A DNA stretch of 64,000 bases from an uncultured Bacillota bacterium (GTDB lineage Bacteria; Bacillota_I; Bacilli_A; RF39; UBA660), in NCBI GenBank assembly GCA_900317975.1, contig ONIZ01000001.1:323479-387478 (forward strand), read 5' to 3'. The notes beneath the pieces are model-generated. The model was not told where the DNA came from, did not search any database, and saw only the letters and a program-made list of their open reading frames with translations. A program made the position numbers and the translations under genes. Below, piece by piece: positions 25,161-33,049 of the stretch (positions are counted from its first letter, which is position 1; each line of letters begins with the position of its first letter).

Positions 25161-25433
25161 ATGAAAGTTTATATTGTATCAACTCAGGTATTTTTCAAAG
25201 AGAATGGAATTGAATATGCAATGGCTGTAGATCTCGATGATGATCTAAAACTATTTAGTGACTATTCTAGAGCTGTTAATGAATATAATTCTGTCATTAA
25301 TAATCTTAGAAATAATTTTATGGATCATGAAGAGGAAATTGTTAGACCATCTGAAGACTTGGGAACAGTTCTATATAATAAGTATGAAACTGTCAGTTAT
25401 GTTGTCAAACTAACATCTAAAGACGTCTATTGA
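25161..25433 (+). CDS. hypothetical protein
   Basis: 90 residues with an alternating beta-alpha pattern (MKVYIVSTQVFFKENGIEYA). It lies 2 nt after the previous gene and 1 nt before the next. Its layout resembles the small domain of the preceding gene. Function unknown. Confidence 0.75.
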   Translation: MKVYIVSTQVFFKENGIEYAMAVDLDDDLKLFSDYSRAVNEYNSVINNLRNNFMDHEEEIVRPSEDLGTVLYNKYETVSYVVKLTSKDVY

Positions 25434-25434
25434 T

Positions 25435-25845
25435 ATGAAAGAAAAACTGTTTTTTATTAGTTTAGCATGCATATTATCAGGTATAATAATTTATCTATTG
25501 GGTGGACTTATTTTCAGTTCTCGTCCAGTTGTTGTGAAAGAAACAAAAGACTACATTTATGTAAAGAAATATGCATTATATAATAGGGATTCTACAGTTT
25601 ATAAATATCATCAGCCAATAAAGTATGATGGTATTGTGACAAGAAAGTATAAATATGGATCTTGGACTGGATTACCCGGTAAGGGTGGTGTTTTTGTATA
25701 TCATTATAATGTTGATGTTCAGTTCAATAATACTACACATAGATTATATGGCAGAAATTATTATGATATGTTTAATGAAGGCAATAAAGTAATTGTAATA
25801 GAAAAGTTCTGGCCACGTAATGATTATGAATACATATTAAAATGA
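25435..25845 (+). CDS. membrane-anchored protein, PGKGG family
   Basis: 136 residues with one N-terminal transmembrane helix (about 5-27) and an extracytoplasmic beta-rich domain. Motifs YKYHQPIKYDGIV, GLPGKGGVF, YNVDVQFNN and VIVIEKFWPR also occur, diverged, in the gene at 40227. It is probably inner-membrane anchored and facing the periplasm. No known family. Confidence 0.8.
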   Translation: MKEKLFFISLACILSGIIIYLLGGLIFSSRPVVVKETKDYIYVKKYALYNRDSTVYKYHQPIKYDGIVTRKYKYGSWTGLPGKGGVFVYHYNVDVQFNNTTHRLYGRNYYDMFNEGNKVIVIEKFWPRNDYEYILK

Positions 25846-25870
25846 TAATATATAATTACTGTATTTTATT

Positions 25871-25899
25871 GTGAATTTTTATGGGTTAATTACTATATT
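25871..25899 (+). promoter_or_regulatory. probable phage promoter
   Basis: GTGAAT, 17 nt, TATATT, with the usual ACGTAATTAAAA tail, 28 nt before the next start. Confidence 0.5.
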
Positions 25900-25926
25900 T
25901 ATAACGTAATTAAAATTTATCAATAT

Positions 25927-27249
25927 ATGGGTACATATGTACATTTTTCAATCGGAGAAAATCTTGGCAAAGTTCTTCTTGATATTGCTCAAGAACATAT
26001 TTTGAATGGAGAACCTCAAGAGGCTATTGAAACATACGTAAAAAGTTTTAATGGTATGAATGAATCCTATGCATTGCAAATTCTTAGGAACAATTTTGTC
26101 ATTGAGACTTGTGAAGATGGTGTAAACATCAATCTTACAAATGATAAAAACGTAAGATTCCAGAATGCTGAATACATCTATGATTGGCAAAAACTTATGA
26201 ATGACAAGATCAAAGATTTACAAGGTTATGTTGAAAGTTATCATGAAATTGTAAAACAGTTTAATAAGCATTCAAATTATGCTATCTATGATGCAAATAT
26301 TACAGAAATTGTAAAGCGATATTATGGAGAGGAAAACATGTCTGATGTTGGTATTCATAATATTGCTGCAAAACTTATTGGAGGAGATGATTTTGCATGG
26401 AATCTTTATTCAAATGGTTCTAATGTCTGGTCTCATTTAGAAGGAGATGTTGAAAGTGGTGATGCTAAACCTTATCAATATGCACTGTATTTCATTGTAA
26501 AGTATGTCAATCTTATCAGATCAATGTATAAGGATTATGTCAAGTTTGAAAAATCTTATATATGGCTTTTAGATAAGATGTTTATCAAGCGTATTCCATT
26601 AGTTGAATCAGATATTGAAAATGTATTAGACATCATTAAAGAATTTTGTAATCCAAATACAGGATATTATCATCCAATGTGCGACGAAAAGATTACAGAT
26701 CTTAAAGAGACTATCTATGATGAAATTCTTAAGACATCTTGGGGAAAGGAATATCTACAGAATGGAATCATAAAGAAGAATATTATGGATGGTTATGATG
26801 CTGGTTGGCTGTCTCCAGATGGTGAATTCTATGGAGGTAATGGTCCAACTTCCGCTATGATTCATATGAATATTGCTGAACAGATCTTCAAGGGAAATAA
26901 TATATATGCTAATAGAATGGCAAAAGATGGTGTATCTATTTGGAGTGGAAGTAATTCACCTGACTATTGGCTCGAAAAGGATGGCTGGGTTAAGATCCAT
27001 CATAATGATTGTTACGGAGCATTCATTGGTGAAAGAAATCCTGAAAACAGAACACCAGATTTTCCTTATGCATATAAGCCCACAGATATTCAGATCAAAA
27101 TGATTTGCGACTATGCAGACAAATTTTATGGAGGAAAGTTCTATACAGAAGCAAATACACTTAGTAGAGACACACATCCAGATCCCTTTACAACTTATAA
27201 GGTTAGACAAATGGATGAATTCAAATTACATGAGATTTTTGGAAGATAA
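25927..27249 (+). CDS. hypothetical protein with repeated C-terminal motif
   Basis: 440 residues, soluble. The N-terminal 300 residues are helical and charged. Near residues 292-330 comes GWLSPDGEFYGGNGPTSAMI followed by HMNIAEQI. Near 352-420 the pattern returns in diverged form (DYWLEKDGWVKIHHNDCYG, then QIKMICDYADKFYGG). This W-L-x-x-D-G ... H ... A pattern appears in phage proteins of unknown function. No catalytic site can be assigned. It has its own promoter. Confidence 0.85.
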   Translation: MGTYVHFSIGENLGKVLLDIAQEHILNGEPQEAIETYVKSFNGMNESYALQILRNNFVIETCEDGVNINLTNDKNVRFQNAEYIYDWQKLMNDKIKDLQGYVESYHEIVKQFNKHSNYAIYDANITEIVKRYYGEENMSDVGIHNIAAKLIGGDDFAWNLYSNGSNVWSHLEGDVESGDAKPYQYALYFIVKYVNLIRSMYKDYVKFEKSYIWLLDKMFIKRIPLVESDIENVLDIIKEFCNPNTGYYHPMCDEKITDLKETIYDEILKTSWGKEYLQNGIIKKNIMDGYDAGWLSPDGEFYGGNGPTSAMIHMNIAEQIFKGNNIYANRMAKDGVSIWSGSNSPDYWLEKDGWVKIHHNDCYGAFIGERNPENRTPDFPYAYKPTDIQIKMICDYADKFYGGKFYTEANTLSRDTHPDPFTTYKVRQMDEFKLHEIFGR

Positions 27250-27279
27250 CAATGTCTATTTTAATTATAAAGTAAAGTT

Positions 27280-27435
27280 ATGACACAAGAGGATAAAGAA
27301 AAAATAACAAAGTTTTTGAAGACTAATTTGCATACCCATACGGATTGGACTGGAACATATGTTGAAACTCAATATAAATGTGAGAGTGTTGAGAAGTTTA
27401 TTGAAATATTTTTTAATTCAATTGAAGAAAAATAA
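27280..27435 (+). CDS. short LLQDLSARL-family relative
   Basis: 51 residues. MTQEDKEKITKFLKTNL resembles the start of the three tandem genes that follow (MTQEDKKLLLQDL), but the rest of the family domain is absent. It is a truncated or diverged copy. Confidence 0.55.
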   Translation: MTQEDKEKITKFLKTNLHTHTDWTGTYVETQYKCESVEKFIEIFFNSIEEK

Positions 27436-27462
27436 AAATCTAAAATAATAAAATAAGAAATA

Positions 27463-27654
27463 ATGGAAAGCAAATTTAAACTTGGTGACATATTCACTAA
27501 AAAACATACACGAGATACAATACCTATAGAAATATATGAAATATCTTATGATGCAAATGAACCAATATATAAGCTAAAACCCATTAGATTATGTGGTGAT
27601 GATGTTATATTAGGAGAAGAAGCATTAATAGAATTATATAATAAAATCAACTAA
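27463..27654 (+). CDS. hypothetical small protein
   Basis: 63 residues. FKLGDIFTKKHTRDTIPIEI and the following strands suggest a small SH3-like barrel. Proteins of this kind are frequent in Bacteroidota phages. Function unknown. Confidence 0.65.
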   Translation: MESKFKLGDIFTKKHTRDTIPIEIYEISYDANEPIYKLKPIRLCGDDVILGEEALIELYNKIN

Positions 27655-27667
27655 TATTTAATGAATT

Positions 27668-28132
27668 ATGACACAAGAGGATAAAAAACTATTATTGCAA
27701 GATCTTAGTGCAAGGCTGTCGTATGGTGTAATTGTAAGTACCCCTAAAGGTAATGGTCATCTTTGTACAATCAATCAAACCATATTTGGAAATGAATATG
27801 GGGTGAATATTGAAGCCACAAAAAGAGACAACTTTAATGATAATGAATGCGACATCAAACCTTATCTTTGCCCAATATCAAGTATGACGAAGAAAGAAAC
27901 TAAAGAATTATTTAAAGAGATTGGTTTTGAATTCACTTGTAATACTTGGAGAATTCCCGCACATTATAATTATGAGTTTGCCAAACAGATTAAAGGAATT
28001 CCAACTATCACTAATGTTGAATTCGTAAAGATGATTGATTGGCTTAATGCTCATCATTTTGATTATAGGGGACTTATTGAAAAGGGTCTTGCTATTGCTG
28101 TTACAGAAGAAAATAATCCTTATAAAGAATAA
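27668..28132 (+). CDS. LLQDLSARL-family protein, tandem copy 1
   Basis: 154 residues. The layout is M-T-Q-E-D-K, LLLQDLSARLSYG, a variable beta-rich middle, KPYLCPISSMTKKE, a variable helix, then DWLNAHHFDYRGLIEKG. I recognise this as a family of unknown function common in gut Bacteroidales phages. It heads three tandem copies whose last 35 codons are nearly identical in DNA, a sign of recent duplication. Confidence 0.85.
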   Translation: MTQEDKKLLLQDLSARLSYGVIVSTPKGNGHLCTINQTIFGNEYGVNIEATKRDNFNDNECDIKPYLCPISSMTKKETKELFKEIGFEFTCNTWRIPAHYNYEFAKQIKGIPTITNVEFVKMIDWLNAHHFDYRGLIEKGLAIAVTEENNPYKE

Positions 28133-28136
28133 AGTT

Positions 28137-28517
28137 ATGATACAAGAAGAAAAACAATTACTGTTGAAGGACCTTAGTGCAAGGTTGATGTATGGAATAA
28201 TCTGTAAATGCTTACATAGTAATAATGTTAAAGCAACAGCAATTGATACAGAAGATTCATCAGTATATTATTTTGATTGTGATGAATGGGAATCTATTGA
28301 ATATTGCAAGCCATATCTCCGTCCAATGTCTTCAATGACTGATGAAGAGAAAAAAGAATTATTTGAGATTGGTTGTGAAGGAAATATTGAATATCCTTAT
28401 GGTATGTACTTTAGATGTCAAGACTGGCTTAATGCTCATCATTTTGATTATCGTGGACTTATTGAAAAGGGTCTTGCTATTGCTGTTACTGAAGAAAATA
28501 ATCCTTATAAAAAATAA
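28137..28517 (+). CDS. LLQDLSARL-family protein, tandem copy 2
   Basis: 126 residues from the ATG five bases after the upstream stop; the frame is open further upstream only as a shadow. It has LLLKDLSARLMYG, KPYLRPMSSMTDEEKKELF and the shared C-terminus. The middle differs strongly from copy 1, so ends are conserved and centres vary. Confidence 0.85.
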   Translation: MIQEEKQLLLKDLSARLMYGIICKCLHSNNVKATAIDTEDSSVYYFDCDEWESIEYCKPYLRPMSSMTDEEKKELFEIGCEGNIEYPYGMYFRCQDWLNAHHFDYRGLIEKGLAIAVTEENNPYKK

Positions 28518-28521
28518 AGTT

Positions 28522-28932
28522 ATGACACAAGAAGAAAAACAACTATTGATCCAAGACCTTTCAACAAGGTTGCCATACAAAACGTATGTTAAAACAACAA
28601 AAGGCATTGGCTATGTCTATGCTATAAATACCTCTCAATTAGTTGAATTAAGCGTTGCTAATGATTCTGAATATTGGTCAGAAGTATTTAATATTGAGAA
28701 AATAAAACCATATCTCCGCTCAATGTCAAGTATGACTGAGGAAGAGACTATTGAATTTATAAATCTTACAGATAGTATTATAAAATTTGTAAATAAGCAT
28801 TATGCGGTATTAAGTCTTCAACAAATTGACTGGCTCAATGTACATCACTTTGACTATCAGGAATTAATTCCAAAAGGTCTTGCCATTGAGGTAACAAAAG
28901 ATAATAATCCTTATGAAAAACAATACAGTTAA
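28522..28932 (+). CDS. LLQDLSARL-family protein, tandem copy 3
   Basis: 136 residues: LLIQDLSTRLPYKTYVKTTK, KPYLRSMSSMTEEETIEF and the diverged end DWLNVHHFDYQELIPKGLAI. It is the most diverged of the three. It overlaps the next gene by 20 nt. Confidence 0.85.
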   Translation: MTQEEKQLLIQDLSTRLPYKTYVKTTKGIGYVYAINTSQLVELSVANDSEYWSEVFNIEKIKPYLRSMSSMTEEETIEFINLTDSIIKFVNKHYAVLSLQQIDWLNVHHFDYQELIPKGLAIEVTKDNNPYEKQYS

Positions 28933-29230
28933 GCAAATACGAGTATGTCTTGAAGAAGTTGCATCTTCAATTAATGAGTTTATTGACGAAATAATTGAAG
29001 ATTTTAAATTAAAAGAAGCATATAAGAATGGTGAAGAAGTAGAGATACAATATAGAGGAATTGGGCTTAACGGGGATTTTCATGAAGACATTCATCGTTC
29101 TGATGACGAGATAATCTATATACTTCATAATGACAAAACTGTTGGAATAATAATTGAAAGACGTACATCTTTCAATAATGCTGAACTTACATTCATAAAA
29201 ACATCAAAAAGAAAATTTAGAAAACTATGA
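28913..29230 (+). CDS. hypothetical protein
   Basis: 105 residues: helical N-terminus (EEVASSINEFIDEIIEDFKL), then a small beta region and a basic C-terminus (KTSKRKFRKL). It overlaps its neighbours at both ends. Function unknown. Confidence 0.75.
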   Translation: MKNNTVKQIRVCLEEVASSINEFIDEIIEDFKLKEAYKNGEEVEIQYRGIGLNGDFHEDIHRSDDEIIYILHNDKTVGIIIERRTSFNNAELTFIKTSKRKFRKL

Positions 29231-29622
29231 AAATTAATGAAAACATTAAGACTGAATTACCTTGTCCTCCTGATATGGATAAGCAATGTATAGAATTATA
29301 TTATCTTTTGAATAGTCTGCCTGACACACATACATTTGAATCTTGTTGTGGGCATGAAAGAGAAGTATATATGATGTTCTTCAGATGCTTTAATATTGGT
29401 GTATTATCAAGATTAGGAAGGGCTGTTTCAAGAAACTATTCTGACGGCAATTGGGAGATTGTCATTGATATAACAGACACAATGCCTTATGGGTGCTTCT
29501 GGCTTAGGACAACAAGTGTCCTTAAAAAGGATGAACTTGATGAAAGTCTTAAGGGGCTTATTGATAACATCCAATATTGGTTCAATGATGAGTTTGACAA
29601 TTATTTCAGTATAGACAAATAA
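29227..29622 (+). CDS. hypothetical protein
   Basis: 131 residues. CPPDMDKQCIELYYLLNSLP, FESCCGHER and FWLRTTSV are reminiscent of a small phage protein family with a conserved Cys-Cys-Gly-His. Metal binding is possible. Function unknown. Confidence 0.8.
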   Translation: MKINENIKTELPCPPDMDKQCIELYYLLNSLPDTHTFESCCGHEREVYMMFFRCFNIGVLSRLGRAVSRNYSDGNWEIVIDITDTMPYGCFWLRTTSVLKKDELDESLKGLIDNIQYWFNDEFDNYFSIDK

Positions 29623-29636
29623 TCTATAAGAATCAA

Positions 29637-29664
29637 TTGAATTTTCTGAAGATTGTTCTATATT
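29637..29664 (+). promoter_or_regulatory. phage promoter (TTGAAT-16-TATATT)
   Basis: Exact hexamers with 16-nt spacing and a TAATTGTAATAATTA tail. It is the nearest promoter upstream of nadE. Confidence 0.7.
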
Positions 29665-29695
29665 ATAATTGTAATAATTAAAAATTGAATATATT

Positions 29696-29815
29696 ATGTA
29701 TACAAGAGCAGAATTGTTAGAAATGGGAATGGATGAGCTTGAGCAGCTTTATGAAGAGTCTGCTGGAGACTATGATTCAGTAGAAGATCTTATGGAGTCT
29801 AATGGATTAATTTAG
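29696..29815 (+). CDS. 39-residue acidic protein
   Basis: MYTRAELLEMGMDELEQLYE and an acidic tail, wholly helical. It lies directly downstream of a strong promoter match. Function unknown. Confidence 0.55.
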   Translation: MYTRAELLEMGMDELEQLYEESAGDYDSVEDLMESNGLI

Positions 29816-29836
29816 GTAATAATTAAATTTTTGAAT

Positions 29837-30142
29837 ATGAAGTTTACAATTGGAATTAAGCCTACTATTCTAACGGGATATGGAACAACAAAGGCCGCAA
29901 AGGAAAGAGTTAGAAGTTCAGTAAATCAGTGTTTTAGTTATTCATCTATAGGAAATGGGTGGATGAATTCAAAATATGTTTATGGATATAATATTGAGGT
30001 TTATAAACGTGGAAAGCATCGTCACAATAAGCATTATATTGTTTATAAATATACATTTCCCATTGAAATGTTTAAGCTTATGAATGTTGAAATTTCACAA
30101 GGTCCCAGAACATTTAAGATTACCAGAAAAAAAATAATATAA
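29837..30142 (+). CDS. hypothetical basic protein
   Basis: 101 residues from the ATG, preferred over a TTG two codons earlier. It is basic and aromatic-rich (KHRHNKHYIVYKYTF). It could bind nucleic acid, but no motif shows this. It overlaps the next start by 1 nt. Confidence 0.7.
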   Translation: MKFTIGIKPTILTGYGTTKAAKERVRSSVNQCFSYSSIGNGWMNSKYVYGYNIEVYKRGKHRHNKHYIVYKYTFPIEMFKLMNVEISQGPRTFKITRKKII

Positions 30143-30267
30143 TGGAAATTGATTATCAAAAACTGTTTCAAGATGCTGCTATAGCATGGCAGGAAAATGA
30201 TTATAAACCAATTCACATTAGTAATAGATTTCTTAATATTATAAATAAACATTGTAAAAATAGATAG
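30142..30267 (+). CDS. hypothetical small protein
   Basis: 41 residues (MEIDYQKLFQDAAIAWQEND...), helical. It lies 2 nt before nadE, so it is probably coupled to it. Confidence 0.5.
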   Translation: MEIDYQKLFQDAAIAWQENDYKPIHISNRFLNIINKHCKNR

Positions 30268-30269
30268 TT

Positions 30270-31160
30270 ATGGACTACGCAAAAGTTTTTGAAACAATGG
30301 TTAATGAGACACAGAAATATCTTGAGTCAAATAATCTTCAAGCAATGATTTTGGGTATTTCTGGCGGATTAGACTCAACAGTTACAGCTGCAATTTGTCA
30401 TGAGGTTGAGAAACGAAATCCAGAGCTCAAGTTTATTGGTATTTCTCTTCCATGTTCCTCAAATTCTGAAGAAGAAAATGATTCCGCAAAAATTTGCATG
30501 AAGGCATTTTGTAAGTCAGGACAATGGTGGACAGAGAATCTTCAGAAGGAATATATGCTTATGCGAGCTACTTGTTCACAAAGACATCTTATGACAACAA
30601 TTGGTCAGGGAAATATCAAGGCTCGTCTTCGTATGACATATCTTTATAATGAAGCTAATTATTTCAACGGTCTTGTAATGGACACTGACAATCTTACAGA
30701 GCATTATCTTGGATTCTTCACAATTCATGGAGATGTTTGTGACTTCAATCCAATCGGTGGCCTTTGGAAGCATGAAGTATATTATCTTGCAGAGTATCTT
30801 TATACAGATTATTATGATGCTCCGTTTGGTCCTGATGGAGAAAGACATTTGGCTTTAGAACATGCTTTGAAGATCACTCCTACAGATGGAAACGGAGTAA
30901 ATGATCTTGGAGACATGGGACAGATTGCTCCTGAATTTGCTTATTGTAAGAATATGGATGCTTATGAAAAGGTAGACAATATTATCAGGACATATCTTTA
31001 TGGCATTCAGAGTCATCCTGAGGTATTTCAGGCAAGCATGCAGACATTATATGATACATATACACCAGAAACAGTAGATGGTATTATCAGAAGAATAAAA
31101 TCTACAGAATACAAACGTAAGAAACTTCCTATTGTAGTTGGCAGAAAAAAATATGAATAA
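30270..31160 (+). CDS. nadE: NAD synthetase, ammonia-dependent type
   Basis: 296 residues (E. coli NadE is 275). It amidates nicotinate adenine dinucleotide to NAD using ATP and ammonia. Visible motifs: the ATP pyrophosphatase loop ISGGLDSTVTAA (about 30-41), GQGNIKARLRMTYLYNEAN, MDTDNLTEHYLGFFTIHGD, FNPIGGLWKHEVY and near the end RRIKSTEYKRKKLPIV. There is no glutaminase domain, so it should use free ammonia, the by-product of the phage nicotinamidase. It completes, except for the NadD step, a nicotinamide-to-NAD route with pncA and pncB 6-8 kb upstream. Confidence 0.95.
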   Translation: MDYAKVFETMVNETQKYLESNNLQAMILGISGGLDSTVTAAICHEVEKRNPELKFIGISLPCSSNSEEENDSAKICMKAFCKSGQWWTENLQKEYMLMRATCSQRHLMTTIGQGNIKARLRMTYLYNEANYFNGLVMDTDNLTEHYLGFFTIHGDVCDFNPIGGLWKHEVYYLAEYLYTDYYDAPFGPDGERHLALEHALKITPTDGNGVNDLGDMGQIAPEFAYCKNMDAYEKVDNIIRTYLYGIQSHPEVFQASMQTLYDTYTPETVDGIIRRIKSTEYKRKKLPIVVGRKKYE

Positions 31161-31191
31161 TATTTAAGAAGATAATTAAAATTTTTGAATT

Positions 31192-31314
31192 ATGGCTTAT
31201 GTGATTTCAGATGAAGAGTTAGATAGAATTTGTGAAAGGTCAGAACAGACTTGTGGATGTGATTGCAAGAACTGTGAAGCATTCTGGGCAAATTATCGGT
31301 ATAATAATCAATAA
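31192..31314 (+). CDS. Cys-rich miniprotein
   Basis: 40 residues with five Cys, four of them in CGCDCKNC. This is too compact for a standard zinc ribbon. It may bind a metal or cluster. It follows nadE by 31 nt. Confidence 0.55.
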   Translation: MAYVISDEELDRICERSEQTCGCDCKNCEAFWANYRYNNQ

Positions 31315-31329
31315 AAAAGAATAAGTATT

Positions 31330-31551
31330 ATGAAAAAGAAATTTGGTATTATAACAATTATTATGGTTTTTGTTATTGGGTTTATGATTGGCGTATTTAC
31401 AAATTCAGTAAAAGCAGTCAAATCTCCAGATCCAGTACCAGCAGTCAATAATGTACAAAGATATAGTGTAGATGTTCAAAGTGTCTATTACAATGGAAGA
31501 ACATATGTAGTATTCACTTCATCAGCTCCAAGTATGTGTGTTAGACCATAA
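31330..31551 (+). CDS. small exported or membrane-anchored protein
   Basis: 73 residues with an N-terminal hydrophobic segment (about 4-22) and a short polar remainder (YSVDVQSVYYNGRTYVVFTS). It may be anchored or secreted. Function unknown. Confidence 0.7.
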   Translation: MKKKFGIITIIMVFVIGFMIGVFTNSVKAVKSPDPVPAVNNVQRYSVDVQSVYYNGRTYVVFTSSAPSMCVRP

Positions 31552-31570
31552 ATCAATTAAAGTATAGAAT

Positions 31571-31846
31571 ATGGAGACAGTAAAAGTAGAAAATAGTCAG
31601 ACAGATAAGATCAATGAGTTCAAGAAACTGCTTCATTCAGGTATTGTGGAATTCAAATATACAAAGAAGAATGGAGAAGTTAGGGATGCTCGTGGTACAT
31701 TGTCTATTGATGTAATGGGAAAAGAGAATGAGCCTAAGGGAGGTGGAAAAGAATATCCGGAGAATGTTGTAAGATATTATGACTTGAATTCTGAAGGATG
31801 GCGTTCATTTGTCTTTGAAAACTTGATTGAATACAAAAAGACATAA
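31571..31846 (+). CDS. DUF2693-like (WYL_2/Sm-like SH3 fold) protein
   Basis: 91 residues. VEFKYTKKNGEVRDARGTLS, VRYYDLNSEGWRSFVFENLI matches the pattern of DUF2693 proteins, small SH3-like barrels in Bacteroidota phages and hosts. The function of the family is unknown. Its leader (ATCAATTAAAG) is repeated before the next gene. Confidence 0.75.
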   Translation: METVKVENSQTDKINEFKKLLHSGIVEFKYTKKNGEVRDARGTLSIDVMGKENEPKGGGKEYPENVVRYYDLNSEGWRSFVFENLIEYKKT

Positions 31847-31869
31847 ATATATCAATTAAAGCATAAGTT

Positions 31870-32070
31870 ATGAATCGTCTTAAAGCATTATGGAGAGTAC
31901 TTATATCTGATGAGTTCTTTGTTATGACAACTCATCAGATAATTGAAAGTGACTATAATCATCACGAATTAGAATATAAATGTATCAAGAACACTCATAG
32001 AGAAGGTTTTAAATATTATCTATACAGGTGGTTGCATGATCATGAAGCCTCTTTCTATGATGATATGTAG
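31870..32070 (+). CDS. hypothetical small protein
   Basis: 66 residues, rich in Tyr and His (NHHELEYKCIKNTHREGFKY). No family is recognised. About 100 nt of AT-rich sequence with no gene follow. Confidence 0.65.
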   Translation: MNRLKALWRVLISDEFFVMTTHQIIESDYNHHELEYKCIKNTHREGFKYYLYRWLHDHEASFYDDM

Positions 32071-32169
32071 TCAATGTTCTTTTATATATATTTATTTGTA
32101 ATAAAAGAAAACTATTTATATGAAAATGTTTTATTATTTTATAACAAATATATATAATAAATAGACTTA

Positions 32170-32340
32170 ATGAAACCAGTTGAGAAATTTCAAAGAATTA
32201 GAGACTATATAGATTCCCAGAATATTTGTGATTTTCTTATTGAATATATGAGTGATGATGAGCTTGAGAATCTATGTCATGAATTAGAAGAAGAATTTGA
32301 TGTACAATATGACGATGAATACGAAGAATATGAATATTAA
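32170..32340 (+). CDS. hypothetical acidic protein
   Basis: 56 residues. The C-terminal half is very acidic (EEEFDVQYDDEYEEYEY), suggesting a disordered or DNA-mimic-like tail. It overlaps the next gene by 11 nt. Confidence 0.65.
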   Translation: MKPVEKFQRIRDYIDSQNICDFLIEYMSDDELENLCHELEEEFDVQYDDEYEEYEY

Positions 32341-32524
32341 AGAACAATTAAACAAGCTTATACTTGATACAGCTGAAGCTAATGCAAAAGAAGCTATAAG
32401 TCAATTGAAGGAATCAAAGTTTGGAGATCTTGAGAAATCACTTATGATTGTCTTAAAGAATCTTTACATCAAAGGTATAAATGACGGTGCTCAATTAACA
32501 CTTCAGAGTAAACCTGAAAAGTAG
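32330..32524 (+). CDS. hypothetical helical protein
   Basis: 64 residues from the ATG at the overlap; earlier in-frame ATGs lie inside the upstream gene. The sequence is helical (MNIKEQLNKLILDTAEANAK...). Its stop is followed by a second open stretch in the -1 frame. Confidence 0.65.
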   Translation: MNIKEQLNKLILDTAEANAKEAISQLKESKFGDLEKSLMIVLKNLYIKGINDGAQLTLQSKPEK

Positions 32525-32616
32525 AAGTCAAGTATACAGGAATAATTCACACAGATGGCCGCAGAATGACCCAGACTCATCTCAATATAAAGAGTAATAA
32601 AATTATATATCCTTAG
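32521..32616 (+). other. start-less open stretch in the -1 frame
   Basis: 31 codons (VEVKYTGIIHTDGRRMTQTH...) read in the -1 frame from GAAAAG at the end of the previous gene, with no start codon of their own. This may be a gene remnant, an extension made by frameshifting, or chance. Confidence 0.3.
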
Positions 32617-32643
32617 AAAAACAGTTTAGTAGAGTTCATCAGA

Positions 32644-32991
32644 ATGTCTCAGAATGCAATTAATACTTTTAACATTTCTATCTATCAAGAGTTATTGAAA
32701 AGATATGATTATGGATTAAGACAAATGAAGAAGTATAATATGATCTATGATAAGATGAGAGGATATTATACTGCTAAAGACATAAAGTATATTATGGGAG
32801 TATATAAAGATGATCTCATAGACATAATAAACAGTAATTTGTTCAGTCTTTTTGTTCCTGACAAAGTAAAGAAAGATATATTGAAATTTATTCCAATTAT
32901 TGAATCAACATATTTACAGAAGCATTATGATTCAGTAATTGACAAGTTTGAAAAGATTAAATCAATGTTTTTCATAACAATAAACCCTTGA
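32644..32991 (+). CDS. hypothetical helical protein
   Basis: 115 residues, basic and Tyr-rich (YQELLKRYDYGLRQMKKYNM...), all helical. Its stop lies inside a strong terminator. Function unknown. Confidence 0.75.
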   Translation: MSQNAINTFNISIYQELLKRYDYGLRQMKKYNMIYDKMRGYYTAKDIKYIMGVYKDDLIDIINSNLFSLFVPDKVKKDILKFIPIIESTYLQKHYDSVIDKFEKIKSMFFITINP

Positions 32992-33015
32992 TAGTACGCT
33001 ATCAAGGGTTTTTAT
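32982..33015. terminator. strong bidirectional terminator
   Basis: A perfect 13-bp stem, AAACCCTTGATAG / CTATCAAGGGTTT, with a 4-nt loop and T-rich flank, lies between convergent genes. Confidence 0.95.
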
Positions 33016-33049
33016 TAGTGTTTTCATAGTTTTCAAAAATACTTAGTTT

